Assembly (NCBI GenBank): GCA_034429475.1 | Contig: DAOUGD010000058.1 | Span: 1 to 64,000 of the forward strand | Source: JAKQHY01 sp034429475 | GTDB taxonomy: Bacteria > Chloroflexota > Anaerolineae > B4-G1 > SLSP01 | Direction: 5' to 3' | DNA: 64,000 nucleotides | Shown here: piece after piece, positions 61,436-64,000 of the stretch | How positions within the stretch are numbered: the first letter of the stretch is position 1 | How the letters are laid out: every line of letters starts with the position of its first letter | Notes under the pieces: generated by a model | Told to the model about the DNA's origin: nothing | The model's input: only the letters and a program-made list of their open reading frames with translations | Database searches by the model: none | Program-made: the position numbers and the translations under genes

Positions 61436-62245
61436 ATGCCTGAACTTCCTGAAATCACCGTGATGGCCCGCGATATGCGGAAAGAACTGGTCGGTCGCAC
61501 CTTCGGTGACGTCGAAGTGCTGCAACCGAAATGTCTCAACGTGCCCGTGGCCGACTTCCAGACGGCGCTCCGTGGGGCGGAAATCCGCGACGTGACGCCG
61601 CGCGGCAAGTGGGTGCGCGTGGAATTATCGGACGGCTGGCTATTGCTCTGCCTGGGGATGGGCGGCGAAATCCTGCTGACCGACCGCGACCACCTGCCCG
61701 AAAAGCGCCGCCTTATCTTCGACCTGACCGACGGCGCGGCGATTGCCGTCAACTTTTGGTGGTTTGGCTACGCCCACACCATCCCCACCCTCGCGGAACA
61801 CAAGATGACGGCGGAACTCGGCCCCGACATGATGGACTTGAGCCTGGAAGACTTCCGCGCCCTGCTGGGCAAGCGCAAGGGCGCGATCAAAACGCTGCTG
61901 CTCGACCAAAAACGCATCGCTGGTATCGGCAACGTCTACGTGCAGGACCCGCTGTTCCTGGCGCGTATCCACCCGCTGCGCTCCATTGCCACCTTGAGCG
62001 AGGCTGAAATCACCGCACTCTGGACGGCGCTCCGCGAAACGTTGCAGCAGAGCATTGATCAGGGCGGCAGCGCGTGGGAACAAAACTTATACGGCGTCAA
62101 GGGTCAGTGGGATCAACGCTTCATGCACATCCTGCACCTGGAAGGCCAGCCCTGCCCCGTCTGCGGAACCGCCATTGAAAACATCAAAACCGGCAGCACG
62201 CACACGCGCGTTTGCCCGGTGTGTCAACCTCTCTCAACGGATTGA
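61436..62245 (+). CDS. Formamidopyrimidine/endonuclease VIII-type DNA glycosylase
   Basis: 269-aa base-excision repair enzyme that removes oxidised bases and nicks DNA. The N-terminus begins MPELPE, giving the catalytic Pro2 and Glu3; the H2TH region and QKRIAGIGNVYVQDPLF are conserved; the C-terminal zinc finger has CPVCG and CPVCQ pairs. Whether it is Fpg (8-oxoguanine) or Nei-like is not settled. GGAGG, supplied by a repeat module, precedes the start. The C-terminal residues LSTD and the stop codon come from an AACGGATT word repeat. Confidence 0.95.
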   Translation: MPELPEITVMARDMRKELVGRTFGDVEVLQPKCLNVPVADFQTALRGAEIRDVTPRGKWVRVELSDGWLLLCLGMGGEILLTDRDHLPEKRRLIFDLTDGAAIAVNFWWFGYAHTIPTLAEHKMTAELGPDMMDLSLEDFRALLGKRKGAIKTLLLDQKRIAGIGNVYVQDPLFLARIHPLRSIATLSEAEITALWTALRETLQQSIDQGGSAWEQNLYGVKGQWDQRFMHILHLEGQPCPVCGTAIENIKTGSTHTRVCPVCQPLSTD

Positions 62246-62345
62246 ACGGATTGAACGGATTTCCAAGACACTCTCACGCAAAGCCGCCAGGCACGCCAAG
62301 TTTTGTTTTTACTTTGCGTCTTTGCGCCTTTGCGTGAAAGACGAT
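62226..62345. repeat. Two word-type repeats between fpg and ridA
   Basis: AACGGATTGAACGGATTGAA words (62236-62262) overlap the fpg stop codon. A CGCAAAG-family palindrome follows (TCACGCAAAGCCGCCAGG arm to TTTGCGCCTTTGCGTGAAA arm), then TTTTCGCAGGAG, the ribosome binding site of the next gene. Confidence 0.8.
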
Positions 62346-62367
62346 CCTATTTTCGCAGGAGAAAACA

Positions 62368-62742
62368 ATGAACGAAATCATCAGAGGCGGTGTGAACGAG
62401 GAGTGGGCCTATTCCGAGTACGTGGTCGCTGGGGATTTTGTCTTCCTGGGTTTCTGCGTGGGCAACGTCGGTAAATCAGTGGAAGAACAAGTCCACGGGG
62501 CGCTGGATGACATGGAAGCGCGACTTGCCAAGATCAACCTCACGTTGAGCGACGTGGTGAAAGTGGATATTCTTTTGAGAGATGTGTGGAATATCCCCGT
62601 CATGGAAAAAGTTTTCAAGGAAAGGTTCAAGGGCGTCTACCCGGCGCGCAAGACCATCGGCACCGACTTTGCCCATGTGGGCGGGCCGGATGGACTGCAA
62701 GTACAGATAGATGCCATCGCTTATCAGGGGAAGAAAGAGTAG
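62368..62742 (+). CDS. RidA family protein
   Basis: 124-aa protein of the RidA/YjgF family, whose founding member hydrolyses reactive enamines and imines. Conserved segments: FVFLGFCVG, EEQVHGALDDMEARLAKINLTLSDVVKVDILLRD by pattern, and the family-like YPARKTIG near residue 90, where the usual active-site Arg of the YPARxxV motif is present (PAR). CAGGAG precedes the start at good spacing and comes from the upstream repeat. It may be a divergent member with a different substrate. Confidence 0.88.
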   Translation: MNEIIRGGVNEEWAYSEYVVAGDFVFLGFCVGNVGKSVEEQVHGALDDMEARLAKINLTLSDVVKVDILLRDVWNIPVMEKVFKERFKGVYPARKTIGTDFAHVGGPDGLQVQIDAIAYQGKKE

Positions 62743-62750
62743 AGGTGTCT

Positions 62751-63905
62751 ATGGCAAACCAACGTGTTGTTTTAGAAAATGTGCCGCGCGTTCACTTTTA
62801 CGAAGGCGGCAAGCGCTGCCCGGAAGACATTATCATCCCGTCTGTGATGCGGGCGATCCTGGAATACCTGGGTGATGAGGATTACGGCTGCAAGCACTGC
62901 CCGGTGCGCGGTCAGGCTTGCAAGGTCTTCTGCACCTATTCCTTCCTGGTGGGCGTGTCCGGCGCGGCGGCCTTCCTCTCGTGGAAAGAGGGCTGGCACG
63001 GCGACAACGTCGCGCTCTTTTACATGGATGCGAATGCCGGAGCGGTGGAGGATCACATCTTCGCCGCCATCGGCTACACTCATGAAGCGGTGATGAAGGA
63101 AGATGGCCGCGACAACGAGGCCGTGTTCCGCCAGCGCATCATCGAAAGCATTGACCGCGGCGTGCCCGCCCTGGCCTACGGCGTCGTCGGGCCGCCGGAG
63201 CCGTCCATCATCACCGGCTACGACGAAGGCGGCGACGTGCTCATCGGCTGGAACTTCTTCCAGAACTTCCCAGACTTCAACGCCGGCGTCGAGTTCGAGC
63301 CGTCCGGCTATTTCCGCAAGCGCGACTGGTTCAAGGACACCGAGAACCTGCTCATCATCGGCGAAAAGCTCCTCAGCAAGCCGTCGCTGCCGGAAGTCAG
63401 CCGCGACGCGCTGCGCTGGCTGATCAAGGTTGCGCGCACGCCGATGGTGCGTCCCGAACCGGACGCGCCGGAATGGTATCGCAACCGTCACAACGGGCTG
63501 GCCGCCTACGACGCCTGGGCCGATCACTTGCTGCGCGACGCCGAATGGCCCGCCAATGATGAGGCCACGCTCCGCGCCCACCACCAGATTCACAACGACG
63601 CCATCGGGACAGTGGCCGAGGCGCGCTGGTACGGCTCCGTCTTCCTGACGGAAATCGCCGAGCACTTCGCCGCCGGCCCCGGACATCCCGGCACGACCGA
63701 ACACGTCCTCCATGCCGCCGCCTGCTACGCCGCCGAGCACGACTTGATGTGGACGCTCTGGGACCTGGCCGGCGGCATTGACAACCCCGACGCCTTCCGC
63801 GCCATGGCCGATCCCACCAAGCGCCGGGCGATGGCCGACATCGTCCGCCAGGCGCGCGACAAAGATGCGGCTGCCGTTGAACACATGGAGCAAGCGTTGA
63901 GATGA
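62751..63905 (+). CDS. C39-like/BtrH-type peptidase-fold protein
   Basis: 384-aa protein. The N-terminal 60 residues contain a Cys-rich segment CKHCPVRGQACKVFC (about 45-59); the middle (about 60-220) resembles the papain-like BtrH/C39-type domain, with IDRGVPALAYGVVGPPEPSIITGYDEGGDVLIGWNFFQ by pattern (short segments ALAYGVVG and ITGYDEGG are diagnostic); the C-terminal helical part has no recognised domain. It could be an acyl- or peptide-transferring protein and not a protease. The start at 62751 follows AGAGGTG. Family assignment rests on pattern similarity only. Confidence 0.75.
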   Translation: MANQRVVLENVPRVHFYEGGKRCPEDIIIPSVMRAILEYLGDEDYGCKHCPVRGQACKVFCTYSFLVGVSGAAAFLSWKEGWHGDNVALFYMDANAGAVEDHIFAAIGYTHEAVMKEDGRDNEAVFRQRIIESIDRGVPALAYGVVGPPEPSIITGYDEGGDVLIGWNFFQNFPDFNAGVEFEPSGYFRKRDWFKDTENLLIIGEKLLSKPSLPEVSRDALRWLIKVARTPMVRPEPDAPEWYRNRHNGLAAYDAWADHLLRDAEWPANDEATLRAHHQIHNDAIGTVAEARWYGSVFLTEIAEHFAAGPGHPGTTEHVLHAAACYAAEHDLMWTLWDLAGGIDNPDAFRAMADPTKRRAMADIVRQARDKDAAAVEHMEQALR

Positions 63906-64000
63906 AAAGAGTCACGTAGTCGGGTAGTCACGTAGTCAGGTCATCGCGACGTGAAAATCTGACTGTCCGCTCCGACTCCCCGACTACATGACTAACGACT
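63906..64000. repeat. Word-type repeat at the right end, CACGTAGTC words
   Basis: GTCACGTAGTCGGGTAGTCA and CGTAGTCAGG words are answered by GACTCCCCGACTACATGAC. The palindrome may be cut by the window edge. Confidence 0.75.

Noticed and set aside
62772..63893. 373-codon minus-strand frame
   Set aside because: Antisense to the C39-like gene, which has a good start, Cys motifs and family segments.

Overview
The window looks like a chromosomal segment of a Chloroflexota bacterium, probably Anaerolineae-like. This is inferred from gene content, with no marker gene to confirm it: a TPR/AAA-type nucleotide cyclase, an AIM24-family protein, a stand-alone glucose-6-phosphate isomerase of the transaldolase-fused type, Tat lipoproteins with Thr/Pro/Ala-rich linkers, GH130 and GH5 enzymes, and abundant intergenic palindromes. 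No rRNA, tRNA, CRISPR array, integrase or intact insertion sequence was seen. Most genes lie on the minus strand. The plus-strand exceptions are a DEAD-box helicase, an alpha/beta hydrolase, a GlmU/phosphoglucomutase fusion, and the cluster from 58.3 kb to the right end.

Layout. 0-5.6 kb: cold-shock-type helicase with a structured leader, an ABC-F ATPase with a complete attenuator architecture (promoter, leader ORF, intrinsic terminator), and an alpha/beta hydrolase with Thr in the nucleophile position. 5.6-11 kb: a candidate peptide-modification locus on the minus strand, made of a radical SAM/SPASM enzyme, a Tat-exported protein with 17 Cys of which 16 sit in Asp-x-Cys at about 10-residue spacing, an 852-aa protein with an HxxxDG acyltransferase-like motif, and a small membrane zinc-ribbon protein. 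11-17.5 kb: L-fucose isomerase, hybrid histidine kinase, LarA-like racemase and an SDR epimerase. 17.6-24.9 kb: housekeeping (AIM24, GNAT, CysS, PGI, UDG, methyltransferase, nitroreductase). 25-34 kb: sugar-nucleotide fusion enzyme, GNAT, MFS, LysM protein, GH130, glutamate dehydrogenase, cytochrome c lipoprotein. 34-41 kb: large signalling cyclase/ATPase/TPR protein and two tandem cobalamin-type radical SAM proteins. 41-53.4 kb: a complete Opp/Dpp-type ABC importer, a large probable glycosidase behind a perfect LacI-type operator, a DUF362 Tat protein, GH5 and a GalE-like epimerase. 53.5-58 kb: MOSC protein, transglutaminase membrane protein, adenylate cyclase. 58.3-63.9 kb: plus-strand cluster of small Cys-rich proteins, PPOX, Fpg, RidA and a C39-like protein.

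The physiology suggested is uptake and breakdown of plant or microbial oligosaccharides (FucI, GH130, GH5, the large glycosidase, the ABC importer), with cyclase-based signalling.

The strongest non-gene signal is in the intergenic DNA. More than twenty loci hold short imperfect tandem words (about 8-13 nt) usually followed by their reverse complement, with a different word at each locus. Three further loci hold a roughly 95-bp nested cloverleaf element whose inner hairpins change with compensation between copies. Some modules end in a ribosome binding site, and some have been captured into reading frames (a histidine kinase, a cyclase C-terminus, the Fpg stop codon).
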